Assembly: GCA_963575745.1 (NCBI GenBank)
Contig: CAUYUJ010003080.1
Span: 95,001 to 123,768, forward strand
DNA length: 28,768 bases
Direction of reading: 5' to 3'
Source of the DNA: Prorocentrum cordatum
Lineage: Eukaryota; Sar; Dinophyceae; Prorocentrales; Prorocentraceae
Shown here in pieces: positions 16,091 to 25,198 of this stretch; the first letter of the stretch is position 1, and each line of letters opens with the position of its first letter. The position numbers were made by a program, and so were the translations under genes. The notes beneath the pieces were generated by a model, which did no database searches, was not told where the DNA came from, and saw only the letters and a program-made list of their open reading frames with translations.

Positions 16091-17034
16091 CTACTGCCGA
16101 GTGTCATCTGCCGCTGCCCACGAGCTGCCCAAGCTGTCACCCTCGGTCGTCTCCACCTTCAAGCTCGGGTTCAGGGCCACCGTGAAGGTCGGGCTGTTCT
16201 TGCCCTCGCCAGTGACCTTGATGTGGTCCGTAGTCGGGATGGGCGTGGGCTTCGGGACGTGCTCAAAGTTGTTCTTGTAGACGCGCATGCTCGCAATCTT
16301 GCGGTCCGACTTGACCACCTTCAGCCTGTCCAGGATGCCCGCTTTCAGCTCCTCGCACGTCACCGTCGACGTCGCAAGGGAGCTGACCAACTCGACCCTA
16401 TACCACCCCTTGAACTTCTCGTCGAGAATGTAGATGCTCAGGTAGACGCCGTCGCCGAAGTCGCCGTTGCCCGCGCCGCGCATGTCGCACGCGCTGGGGC
16501 CGTCGCCCGGCTTCATCTCGAACGAGTCCACCTGCACGTAGACGCCCCACTTCGCCGCGTTCTGGTTGATGGCGTGCCAGTCCTCGTACGGATCTCCATC
16601 GCGGCGAACCTGGCCGTTCACGTGCAATGCGCGGTAGAGCGAGATCTTCTTGCCGCAATAGAAGCTGAACTTCTCCTCGAGCTCGTCCTTCAGCATCTGC
16701 GCGGTGGGGAAGAGCGGCCACTCCTTTAGAGGGAAGAGAACTATGCACATGCACCGATTCTGGCCAGGCCCATCCTGAGCCCAGGATCGGTGCATAGGCC
16801 CTCCTACCTCGGCCAGGACGGCATATGCACCGATCCTGGGTCAAGGATGGGCCTTGCCAGGTGCATGTGCATAGTTCTCTTCGCCCGATCCTTTGCGCCC
16901 ACTGGCGGCTCGACCGAGAGCCACTGCCCCCCCTCGACGTCCTTCAGGAAGCACTCCACCTTCATCCTGGCCACACCGTTCGCGATGTTGAAGCCGAACG
17001 TGTGCTCGGTCGCCCGCATCACGTGTTCTGCCAT
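16091..17034 (-). CDS. Gene B: complete two-exon unknown protein, 258 residues
   Basis: Exon 1 is 16891-17034 (48 codons, from MAEHVMRATEHTFGFNIANG to ...SVEPPVGAK). Exon 2 is 16091-16723 (210 residues and a TAG). AAAG|GATCGG and AAAG|GAGTGG give a GA-AG intron of 167 bp and leave an exact in-phase join, AK|EWPLFPTAQ. Third positions are nearly all G or C. The protein is globular-looking with no signal peptide or membrane segment and contains aromatic and charged stretches (KGWYRVELVSS, RKIASMRVYKNNFEHV). I do not recognise a family. The frame stays open upstream of the ATG for about 50 codons (CRFARDRAHHQRNQPHRC), so an earlier start or a first exon there is possible. Repeat arrays bound the gene on both sides. 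Confidence 0.8.
16724..16890 (-). mobile_element. Family C introner-like element, intron of gene B (GA-AG)
   Basis: Arms GAAGAGAACTATGCACATGC and GCATGTGCATAGTTCTCTTC match copy 1 at 12986-13160, including the inner CCGATCCTGG and GGTGCATAGGCC blocks. AAAGGA stands at both borders of the inferred intron, as a target duplication would. Excision restores gene B exactly. Confidence 0.9.
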
Positions 17035-17217
17035 CGCCGATGCGCGCGGTGCTGGTTCACAGCGGTGCGGCTGGTTGCGCTGGTGATGCGCGCGGTCGCG
17101 CGCGAACCTGCAGTGCTGCTGGTCGCGCGAAAAGCTTGGGCCAGAACAGATGCAGGAGGACGGTGGGCGGGGACTTCACTGAGCTCTGCATTATCGGAGA
17201 ACGCAATCGCAGCACGG
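17035..17217 (-). other. Upstream region of gene B
   Basis: The gene B frame is open back to a TGA near 17180, and the region is rich in GCGCG. It may be 5' untranslated sequence or extra coding sequence. No trans-splicing acceptor could be chosen with confidence. Confidence 0.35.
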
Positions 17218-17340
17218 GACTGGACTCCCATCGCCGCGGCTGGAGTCCTCAACGGCTGGATTCTCATCGTCACGGCTATCCTCGCCGCGGCTGGATCCCT
17301 CCACGGCTGGATTCTCCTCGCCACGGCTGGATTCCGCCGC
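17218..17340 (+). repeat. GGCTGGATTCC minisatellite, copy 2
   Basis: CATCGCCGCGGCTGGAGTCC, CAACGGCTGGATTCTCATCG and CTCGCCACGGCTGGATTCCG are units of the array also present at 15300-15440. Confidence 0.8.
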
Positions 17341-17995
17341 TAGCGCTGCGTAGCATAGCCTTGCATAGCGCAGCACAGCACAGCGCAGCATGCATAGCCT
17401 ATAGAATAGCATAGCACAGCACAGCATAGTAGCATAGCAGCAAAGCAAAGGCAACGGCAAAACAACAGCAGCGACAGCAGAACAAAGCAGCAAAGCACAA
17501 GCAACGCAAAGCAAAGCAAAGCAACAGCAAAAGCAAAAGCAAAGGAAAGACATAGCAAAAACCATGTGCGACAGATGCCGAGCTAGCCTCCGATGGCCAG
17601 CCCGGAGCCCCCGCAAGCAGCGCGCAAGGCGCCCCCTGGGTTCGCCCAGCTTAGCTAAGCTAAGCTAAGCTAAGCTTAGCTTAGCTTTCCTTAACTCATC
17701 TTAGCTTAGTTTAGCTCAGCTTAGCCAAGCCTAGCTCAGCGTAGCTTAGCGTAACCTAGCTTAGTTTAGCTAAGCTGAGCGCAGCATAGCGCAGCGCAGC
17801 ATTAGCACAGCATAGCGTAATATATCATAGCACAGCATAGCAGAGCATAGCATAGATCATGACATAGCATAGCGCAGCATAGCATAGGATATCATATCAT
17901 AGAACAGCAATGCTTAGCATAGCACAGCGCAGCATAGCATAGCACAGCACAACATAGCATAGCATAGCGCAGCCTAACATAGCACAGCCTAGCAT
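17341..17995 (+). repeat. CATAG, CAAAG and TTAGC pentanucleotide arrays
   Basis: CATAGCACAGCACAGC-type repeats (17345-17445), CAAAGCAAAGCAACAGC-type repeats (17445-17550), TTAGCTAAGCTAAGC repeats including palindromic AGCTTAGCTAAGCT (17645-17775), and CATAGCACAGCATAGC repeats (17780-17995). The unique DNA at 17560-17645 shows no gene. Confidence 0.9.
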
Positions 17996-18130
17996 AGATG
18001 CTTGTAGGTGTAGGTGTAGATGTGGATGTGGGTGTCGATGTAGGTGTAGCTGTAGGTGTAGATGCAGAGGCAGATGTGAGTCTCGCATGCAGGTGTAGAT
18101 GTAAATGAAGCTGTCGGCGTAGATGTAGAT
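17996..18130 (+). repeat. GTAGGT/GTAGAT hexanucleotide repeat
   Basis: TGTAGGTGTAGATGTGGATG and similar 6-bp units run for about 130 bp. Confidence 0.85.
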
Positions 18131-18964
18131 GTTGCTTTCCTAAATGCTCCAACTCCTGGGCAGGGTCGCACTGGGGCAATGACGGAGGAGGGATCGTCGA
18201 ATGATAAAAAGGAAGAAGGAGGAGGAGAAGGAGGAGAAGGAGGAGGGGGAGGGGCATGAAAAAGGAGAAGGGAGAGGGTGAGGAGGAGGAACCACGGAGG
18301 TCCCGACAGAGGACCACCCCGAAGAGGAGGAGGAGGTGAGGGGGGAGGCCTGAGGGAGGACATCATCCACTCGAACATTCGGGCTTCTCCTCGACTCCTC
18401 CCCCCTCGTGGAGGGGGGCCCCAGGCAGGGGCAGCCGATCTTATTCGCTCTCCAGACTCTCTTCGCTCGTCGTCTGTCCTGCACCGTGGCCATGGCACCA
18501 GCCCACATGTGCACGCACGTGCAGAGCAGACAGCAGTCGCGGAACCTCCTCGGTCCTCCTATCTATTACTAAACTGAACTACGGTGATATACATTATCAG
18601 CTAAAGCTGACCACTGACAGGCAGGTGAGAAAAGTGACAAAAAAAAAAAAAGCCGATCCGAATCGCGCGAGCTGCTGCGTTGCCACAGCCCAGCCTCGAG
18701 CCAGGGTGAGGGTGACGGCGCGGTCTAGGCCGTCTCCTAGCTTCCATGGGTTCCAAATTGTGCCAGGGCCACGGCCCAGTGGCACTAGGCCTAGGGCGGC
18801 CCGCGCGCCCAGTGACCGAGGGCCGCCCCTTCCGGCGGGCAGCGGTGCGAGGGCGCGAATAAAGCCGCGGAGCGGCAGGTGCTGCCGCAGCAGAGGCAAC
18901 AGAGGTCGCCGTTCGTCGTCGTCGTCGTCGTCGTCGTCGCGGTCGTCGTGGTCGTCGCAGTCGT
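18131..18964. other. No confident gene; purine tract, poly-A and GTC repeats
   Basis: Contains a GGAGGA tract (18205-18350), an A13 run near 18640-18652 and GTCGTC repeats (18915-18960). Frames at 18350-18500 and 18650-18890 are open on both strands with Arg/Pro/Ser-rich products, so none is called. Confidence 0.4.
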
Positions 18965-19158
18965 TGACGAACGAACAACACACACACGCCCAACCCATAG
19001 GGAGGTCGTAGGGAGGAGGACTGGTTATGGGCATGGGTGCGGATTGTCGGACCCTGGGGAACGCCCCCGTTCGAGCGGGGTCCCTCATCCGACAACACGC
19101 GCCCATAGCCCTCTCCGATCCACCTATGGGCATGGGTGTGTGTGTTGTTGGTTCGTCA
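18965..19158. mobile_element. Foldback element with about 36-bp terminal inverted repeats
   Basis: TGACGAACGAACAACACACA..CCCATAGG at 18965-19002 is complementary to CCTATGGGCATGGGTGTG..GTTGTTGGTTCGTCA at 19123-19158. A second nested pair, GGTTATGGGCATGGGTG..ATTGTCGG and CCGACAACACGCGCCCATAGCC, lies inside. GTCGTC repeats flank both ends. It lies 75 bp beyond the stop of gene C. Confidence 0.75.
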
Positions 19159-19232
19159 GTCGTCGTCGTGGTCGTCGTCGTGGTCGTCGTCGTCGTCGTG
19201 GTCGTCCTAGGCTCAGGCTAAGCTAAGGAGTC
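19159..19232 (+). repeat. GTCGTC/GTGGTC microsatellite and gene C 3' flank
   Basis: CGTCGTCGTGGTCGTCGTCG matches the tract at 18915-18960 on the other side of the foldback element. Confidence 0.75.
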
Positions 19233-21345
19233 CTAGGCCGGCGCCGCGGCGGCGGCTGCCTGCTGCTTGCCACCGCCCTTGCGCCGCTTCGGCTCGGGGC
19301 CACCCGCCGGCCTCTCAGCCGACTTTGCGAGGCAGTCCTGGGCCAGGACCGCGTTGATGCTGGCCGTCACGCACGAGTGGGGGGCCATGTGCTTCGCCGG
19401 CAGGACGGACTGAAGGCTTCGCAGCGTCTTGGCCATGGACTCGGTATCCTGCGAGCCGAGCAGCGACTGCATGCACGTCATCGATCCCGAGAGCATGCCG
19501 GCACCCACGAACGTCGGGTCGGAGCCCCACGCCATTCCAGCCTCGAGGGCGTCGTTGGCCATCTGGAACAGCGGCGCGCACTTGTCGACGAACCAGCGGA
19601 AGTCGTGGCACATCGTCTTCGCAGTGGGCACCTGGATCGCCGCTGCCAGCGCCGCACGGTGCCCGCCAGTTGGCAGCGAGCTCCCCTGAGAGCTGAGGGA
19701 CTCCAGGTAATCGACCAGCGAGATGTTGAACCCCTGCACCACGATCTTATCGGAGAGGGCTTTGAAGTGCAACTTCACGGTCTTGAAAAGGTCCTGCATG
19801 CGCCCCAGCAGCATCGCCTTCGAGCCGTCGACCGCCGCGTTGCAGGCGTAGTCCAAGCTCTGCACCTGGGATGTGTGGCAACAAACAAAATCCTCCCCCC
19901 TCCTTTTCCTCGCTTCTCTTCTCCTCCCCCCTCCTTCCTCCTCCTCCCCCTCCTCCTCCTCCTCCTCCCCCTCGCCCCCCTGCTCATCCAGCTCTGTAGT
20001 GGCATCTGGGAACTGGGCGGAAGCCCTCTCCTCCCCTCCTCCTCCACCTCCTCCTCGCGTCGTCCCCCTTCCTCCTCCTCCTTCCCCCCCTCCTCCCTCC
20101 TCCTCGTCCTCTCCATCCTCCTCATACCTCCTCCTCCCTCCTCCTCCTCCTCCTCATCCTCCCTCCTCCTCTTCCTTCTCCCCCTCCTCCTCCCCCTCCC
20201 CCCCCTCCCCCTCCCCCTCCCCCTCCCTCCTGGGCCAGTGGCGCGGCTTCGGCAGCCCCTGATTTTCTCAATCCGGGCGGCCTTCTCCTATGTCGGTTTC
20301 TTGGGCCCCTTGCGCCCTGAGCCCGGCCCATGCCCCTGGAATGCCCGGAACTCCAGCCCCCTTGGACCCCAAGAGGCCTGGCCACAACCAATTGCGCCAT
20401 TGGTCACCGTCTTCGTCCACTCGTCCACGAACTGGGAGAGAACTGACAACTGGCCGGACTGCAAGTCGGACATCAAGGTGATTGCCCGCGACGCGATGGC
20501 AACGAAAGAGTCCCTGCTCTCAACCAGCTCCTCGGGGGTCGCCGATGCACCGACGATCTTGCATGCGCCGGCGGACGTGTCAGGGATCGCCTCAACAGCA
20601 ACGTGGGCGACGCGCAAGACTTTCGCGAAGGCAAGCACGTGCGCAGACATCATCATGGCATCCGCCGTGTAGCCGGGGCCCACCTGTCCACCAACGCGGC
20701 TGCCATTGCCAATCGCAGCATTGACGCGGTCGAGCTCCTCCTCCACCGCGTCGCCGCGGTCGTCGTCGGCGTCGCCGAGCCCGAACAACTGAGCGCTGAG
20801 TTCCTCAACCTCCTCCGCCGCTGCCGCCTCCCCATCCTTTCGGGACTCGGGTCGGGCAGCGGCAAAAGGGGGGGATAGCAATCTGCCCGCGGAACTGATT
20901 TTCCCGGCACCTCACGGCGCCGGAGGCGGCCATGCATCGAGGAATGGGCCCCTCGGCGAGGCCGAAACCAGTTGCATGCAGCAGATTTCGCAACCCCTTT
21001 TCCCCTTTCCCAATCCCTCCCTTTCGCCCGCCGATCCTGGGACATGCCTTCGATGACCGGGGAAACGTAAGACTCGGGCAAGGGGGGCTCGGGTTGGCCT
21101 GACGGGGGCACGAGGCCCAACCTGAAATTTGACGCGGGCCCCCGGGCCCCCGTTGCAAACATCCTGCGGGAACTGGACCGTCAAAATCCAGGGCGCAATC
21201 GTCGAACAAAAATCGGCAAACCCGAGTTCCAGCTTACTCGAGTCTCACGCTTCCCCGAGATGAGAGTGAGATCCTCGCTTCGCTCCTCGGCCTCCTCGGG
21301 GGTGCTCGCCCCGGCTGCCGCGGTCGCCGCCGCCGCGTCCTCGGA
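19233..21345 (-). CDS. Gene C: unknown protein with C-terminal nuclear localisation signal
   Basis: Inferred exons are 21238-21345 (SEDAAAATAAAG...SGKRETR), about 21037-21163 (...PEPPLPESYVSPVIEGMSQ), 20378-20836 (DGEAAAAEEVEELSAQLFGL...GAIGCGQ) and 19233-19865 (VQSLDYACNAAVDGSKAML... to a TAG). Introns are GT-AG (21164-21237, starting GTAAGC), GA-AG (20837-21036) and GC-AG (19866-20377). The last two joins are exact in phase 0. Exon 2 has 127 nt and changes frame inside, so it probably carries one extra base, in the G/C runs. Alternatively, translation starts at the ATG at 21162. The protein is helical and Ala-rich and ends in PEPKRRKGGGK and poly-Ala, suggesting a nuclear protein. No family is recognised. 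The 5' end is not established, and gene D upstream may be part of the same gene. Confidence 0.7.
19866..20377 (-). other. Long GC-AG intron of gene C with pyrimidine-rich core
   Basis: CAG|GCC donor and CCCAG|GTG acceptor. The middle (19900-20235 on the plus strand) is CTC/CCT microsatellite. Near the donor, GGCCCAAG/CTTGGGCCCC-type inverted blocks suggest an embedded decayed element. Confidence 0.65.
20837..21036 (-). mobile_element. Family B introner-like element, copy 2, intron of gene C (GA-AG)
   Basis: The donor is TCCCAG|GATCGG and the acceptor CGAAAG|GATGGG, so AGGAT is repeated at both borders. The interior matches copies 1 and 3 (AACTGATTTTCCCGGCACC, GAGGAATGGGCCC, CCGAAACCAGTTGCATGCAG). 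Removal joins MSQ|DGEAAAAEE in frame. Confidence 0.9.
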
Positions 21346-22441
21346 CTGGGCAGGGGGGGTTGCCGTCGTCCTCATCCTCCTCCTCATCCTCCTCCTCATA
21401 CTCCTCTGCCTCCTCTCATCCCTCATCGTCCTCATCATCATCCTCCTCGTCCTGCTGCAGCCATGCTGCGTGGGGCGGGGCGGGAACTGTGCGCCCATGG
21501 GACTGGGGGAGCAGGCATATGCCGAGCTGTGCGGATAGCCCTGCCCCCCTCGATTGGCTGTAAGAAAGGAGAGGTTCGGCTGGCTAAGGGGTGGGTCAGT
21601 CAGAACCGTACCCCCCCCCTCAACCCCCGAACCCGGGTCCCCCAGTCAATGTCCCCAATGGCGCGGCCACGACCTGGCCACTGCCGTCGGCTCTCAATAT
21701 GGCGCGGCCTCATCGCCCCACCGCGAGTATCTCAGTCGCGGCGGGGGCTTGAGGCGCGCATGTTATCAGGGCGACGATGGATCAGGAGAAAGAAGAAAGA
21801 TGCCAGGAGGGAACAAGAATGTGCACCGAGTGGGCATTACTACAGTATTACTCGAGTCCCACGCTTCCCCGAGATGAGAGTGAGATCCTCGGAAGAAGAG
21901 GGGCGAGGAGGAGGAGACGCGGGATGAGGAGGAGGAGGAGGAGGAGATCCTCGCTTCGCTCCTCGGCCTCCTCGGGGGTGCTCGCCCCGGCTGCCGCGGT
22001 CGCCGCCGCCGCGTCCTCGGACTGGGCAGGGGGGGGGGGGTGCCGTCGTCCTCATCCTCCTCCTCATCCTCCTCCTCTTACTCCTCCGCCTCCTCTCATC
22101 CCTCATCGTCCTCATCATCCTCCCCCTCGCCCTGCTGCAGCCATGCTGCGTGGGGCGGGGTGGGGAACTGTGCGCCCATGGGACTGGGGGAGCAGGCATA
22201 TGCCGAGCGGCGCGGATAGCCCTGCCCCCCTCGATTGGCTGTAAGAAAGGAGAGGTTCGGCTGGCTAAGGGGGGGCCAATCAGAACCGCACCCTCCCCTC
22301 AACCCCCGAACCCGGGCCCCCCAGTCAATATCCCCAATGGCGCGGCCACGGCCTGGCCACTGCCGTCGGCTCTCAATATGGCGCGGCCTCATCGCCCCAC
22401 CGCGAGTATCTCAGTCGCGGCGGGGGCTTGAGTCGCGGCGG
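21245..22441. repeat. Tandem segmental duplication, about 520 and 580 bp
   Basis: 21245-21762 and 21863-22441 are near-identical. Both begin CACGCTTCCCCGAGATGAGA, share the AGGAGGTTCG..GCTGTAAGAAAGGAG block and end with TATGGCGCGGCCTCATCGCC and CTCAGTCGCGGCGGGGGCTT. The right copy has an extra 60-bp GGA-rich insert after ATCCTCGG and a longer G run. The left copy carries the first inferred gene C exon, the right copy the end of gene D, so the unit spans the C/D boundary. Confidence 0.9.
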
Positions 22442-24461
22442 GGGCTTGAGGCCCGCTGCCTCTCGGGCCGGGTGAAAGGGGGGGATAGCAAAGGGGGGGA
22501 TGAAAGTCAGCTCACGTAGCTGATTTTCCCGGCGCCTCTCGGCGCCAGGAGGCGCCCGTGCATCGCTGCATCGAGGAATGGGCCCGGCGGCGGGGCCGAA
22601 ACCAGCTGCGCGCAGCAGATTTCGCACCCCCCCCCCTTTCCATATCATCCCATTTTCGTTCAGCCCGAGCCTCCACCGCCGCACTGCCTGCGCCCCTGCT
22701 GAGCGCCTCGGCTGATGCAGCCGCGCTGCCTGCGCCGCTGCTGAGCGCCTCGGCTGTTGCAGCCCGCGTGGACGCCGCGGCCACGGCGGCCGTTGCCTCC
22801 GCCTCCTCCTCCGCTGTGGCGCCTGCGCCGCTGCTAAGCGCCTCGGAGGCGCGCGCCGCCGGCGCGGTCGCCGCGGCCGCGGCGCCCGTTGCCTCCCCCG
22901 CCGTGGCGGCCTCTGCCTCCGCTGCAGCTGCGTCGCAACCGCTGGCTGCTCTGACCGCCTCGGCGCCCGGGCCCGCTGTCGTTGCGCCTGCCGCGACTCT
23001 GACCCCCAAAGCCGCCACCAAGCGGCTCTTCCCTCCAGGAACGGGCGCCGAGTTCGCAAGCTGCAGAACTTTCTGAGCCCTCAGCTTCTTCGGCGGCGGC
23101 GGCGCGGCCTCCGGCTGAGGCGCCGTCTGCGGCAGCGGCGGCGGAGCGCCGCCCGGCGCCGTCGTCTCCGCGGCCACCGGGGCCTCCGCGGCAGCCTCCA
23201 CGCTGGCAAGAGAGAGGTTGCCCGCCGCAGCCGGGGCCCCCAGCGTCGCTGAGACTGCGGCCGCATCCGCTGGGGATGTCGGGGCTGGCTCCACCACGTC
23301 GCCGCGGCCTCCGCTGGCGCTGGCCTCTGCCTGGGCCGCCGGCGCCCCCTGGTGCATCAGCTCGCCGCGGCCCCCGCTGGCGCTGGATCCTCCGGACAGG
23401 GACACGTTGAGGATCTCGATCTCGTCGGCGCCTGGATGCGGCAGCGTGCATGGCGGGGTCGCGGTGCCACTGCCAGGGGCGGCATCATTGCCGCGCTCTC
23501 CGTGGGAGGTAGTATGGCCCATGCTGGGCTCGGGTGCGCGACTCTGTTCAGAAATCCACCACGATGCCGTCTGGAAGTATGGCCTGTAATGCAACACGCT
23601 GTTGACGCCATCAACCATGTTCTCAAGACCCTCGTCCACGTAGACAGCCAGCGAGGTGTTCCGGAGCANNNNNNNNNNNNNNNNNNNNNNNNNNNNNNNN
23701 NNNNNNNNNNNNNNNNNNNNNNNNNNNNNNNNNNNNNNNNNNNNNNNNNNNNNNNNNNNNNNNNNNNNCTTGCTGTACTCCCTCCAGTGCGTCATCTCGT
23801 CGCTGTTGGGGGACTCGAAGGTGACCTCGAGGCCGTCGCACGTTGACTGGAGGCTGGCCAAGACCCGAACCCAATGCCCAGCATACGTGAGGAACACAGT
23901 GGACGCGAAGATGTTGGTCGACAGGGACGGGTCGCAAATCGGGATCAACGCGACCGTGCACAAGTGCATCCTGTGATTCCCACATGGGCTGAGGTCGTAG
24001 TAGGTGTTCTCGTCGGTCACCCGGTCGTCGCCCGAATTCGAGATGAAAGCGTGCAGCTTGACGTTGGGCGCTGCGCCGTCGCACTCGCTGGTGTGAAACC
24101 GCCACTTGGCCGTCTTCCTGATCTGCTCGACCAGCTCGTGAGATGCGACGAGGCCCTTATGGGCCGAGAGGGCAAGCCACAAACTGGCAGCATCCACTTT
24201 GGAGACCACCACGGGCGGGCACAGCAAGTCGAGGCAAATGGCTGGCCGATTTTTCCACACCAGAACCATGCGAATCTCCGAGACCATCACCTGCCAGTCG
24301 TCAGGCCTGTCCTCCACAGACTTGAGCTTGACATGCTCCTGCGTCTCGTCCCATTTCCGCAGCGTGCACGCCGCGAGAGGGGGGTCGGTGCTACACAGCC
24401 ACCGGATAGCGCCCAGCCACTTGTCCTCCCATGGAGGAAGGGGAAAAGCCCACCCCCTACG
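22373..24461 (-). CDS. Gene D: large unknown protein, weakly transposase-like, Ala-rich tail, contains gap
   Basis: Exon 22671-24461 (597 codons including 100 N) is followed by 22373-22459 (28 residues and a TGA). The join AVE|AAGLKPPPRLK is in phase 0. The exon starts after TATTCCCAG|CGT. The N-terminal part is globular (PWEDKWLGAIRWLC, RPAICLDLLCPPVVVSKVD). SECDGAAPNVKLHAF followed about 35 residues later by CGNHRMHLCTVAL resembles the D-x2-A-x-N and C-x2-H-x2-HL signatures of hAT transposases, but other catalytic residues cannot be placed. After the gap comes NTSLAVYVDEGLENMVDGVN, then a Pro/Ala/Gly-rich tail with repeats of the type EALSSGAGSAA. It may be a domesticated or inactive transposase fragment, or an unrelated host protein. 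A possible AG|GC donor near the stop leaves open continuation into gene C. Confidence 0.7.
22460..22670 (-). mobile_element. Family B introner-like element, copy 3, intron of gene D (GC-AG)
   Basis: The donor is GTGGAG|GCTCGG and the acceptor GAGAG|GCAGCG, so GAGGC appears at both borders. The interior shares CTGATTTTCCCGGCGCC, GAGGAATGGGCCC and GCCGAAACCAGCTG with copies 1 and 2. Reading through it would give an unrelated Arg/Ser-rich tail, while splicing yields a clean in-phase end. Confidence 0.85.
23669..23768. other. Assembly gap of 100 N
   Basis: Exactly 100 N, a conventional placeholder, so the true length is unknown. It lies inside the gene D exon. The frame is open in the same phase on both sides only if the placeholder length is taken literally. 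Confidence 0.99.
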
Positions 24462-24469
24462 CTGGGAAT

Positions 24470-24652
24470 ACAGTCAGCCTCGATTGGGCAGGACACGCCA
24501 AAAGATCCAAGACCCTCCCGAGGGCCACATTGCCATAGGCACATAGGCACGCGGCATGTAGGAGGCACGGGTCACGAGAAACAGGACACCAATTGCGACG
24601 CAAGGGCGCCTTTGACTTTGCAGGGTCGACCTACTTATCCGGGCCGACTGTA
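24470..24652 (-). mobile_element. Family D inverted-repeat element, copy 1
   Basis: ACAGTCAGCCTCGATT at 24470-24485 is the imperfect complement of the end TATCCGGGCCGACTGTA at 24636-24652. GCTGGGA stands just outside both ends and looks like a 7-bp target duplication. One of these supplies the CCCAG acceptor before the gene D exon. Body blocks GGGCAGGACACGC, GTCACGAGAAACAGG and TTGCGACGCAAGGGCGCC recur in copy 2. Confidence 0.75.
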
Positions 24653-24884
24653 AGCTGGGATGATGACGAGGGGAGGAGGAGGAGGGAGAGGAGAAGGGGG
24701 AGGAGGAGGTGAATGAGGAGTGGAAGGATGAGGGGGGGGGGTGGGAGAGGGGAGGAGGTGGAGGGATTGGATTGTGGTGTCCGGGGTCCGCCGTCCATCC
24801 TCCTCCCCCTTGTCCTTCTCCTCCTCCTCCTCCTCCCCCTCCTCCCCCCCCTCTTCTTCCCCCTCCTCGTTGTATCGGTCATGC
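24653..24884. repeat. GGA tract followed by CCT tract
   Basis: A GGAGGA-rich run (24668-24765) and a CTCCTC-rich run (24798-24868) flank a short unique piece, so the two arms could pair. On the minus strand the second reads as a Glu/Gly tail after the exon at 24885-24976. Confidence 0.8.
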
Positions 24885-24976
24885 TGCTGCAATAGCACCG
24901 AGGCGCACGTCCACTGGTTGCAGCGCACCAGCTTGGCCCCGACCTGGAACATGGCCGCCAGCGCCGACCGCTTCAC
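24885..24976 (-). CDS. Internal exon upstream of gene D
   Basis: After CCCAG|GTG the minus strand reads VKRSALAAMFQVGAKLVRCN, then QWTCASVLLQQHDRYNEE, with strong codon bias. It then runs into acidic low-complexity sequence. Strand, phase and position fit an earlier exon of gene D, and an AG|G donor near AACGAG|GAG would join in phase 0. This link is inferred. Confidence 0.6.
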
Positions 24977-25198
24977 CTGGGCTGAGGCAGCCCAACCCCG
25001 CGGGCCCCCTCGAGGAACGACGATATTCAATTTGTTTTGGCATCGGCATCCGGCATCCGGGGGGCCCTCCTCGTCGCCGCGGCTGGACGCGGCTCGGAAA
25101 CATTTGTCAGTTCGGACCCCAGGAGGGTCCCAGGAAGGACGGCCCGGGGGCCCGCTTTGAGTGGGGGGTGAGAGAGTGACTGCAGGATAGTAGAACAT
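24977..25198. other. Probable intron sequence between exons
   Basis: No clear coding frame. It precedes the second family D element and is taken as part of the intron between the exons at 25552-25893 and 24885-24976. Confidence 0.4.

Noticed and set aside
21154-21183. Spliced-leader acceptor directly before the ATG at 21162
   Set aside because: CCCGCAG|G does precede the ATG, but an upstream exon with a GTAAGC donor explains the site equally well. No leader sequence is present to decide.
23669-23768. Gene D reading through the gap as a proven single exon
   Set aside because: The 100 N is a placeholder, so continuity of frame across it cannot be claimed.
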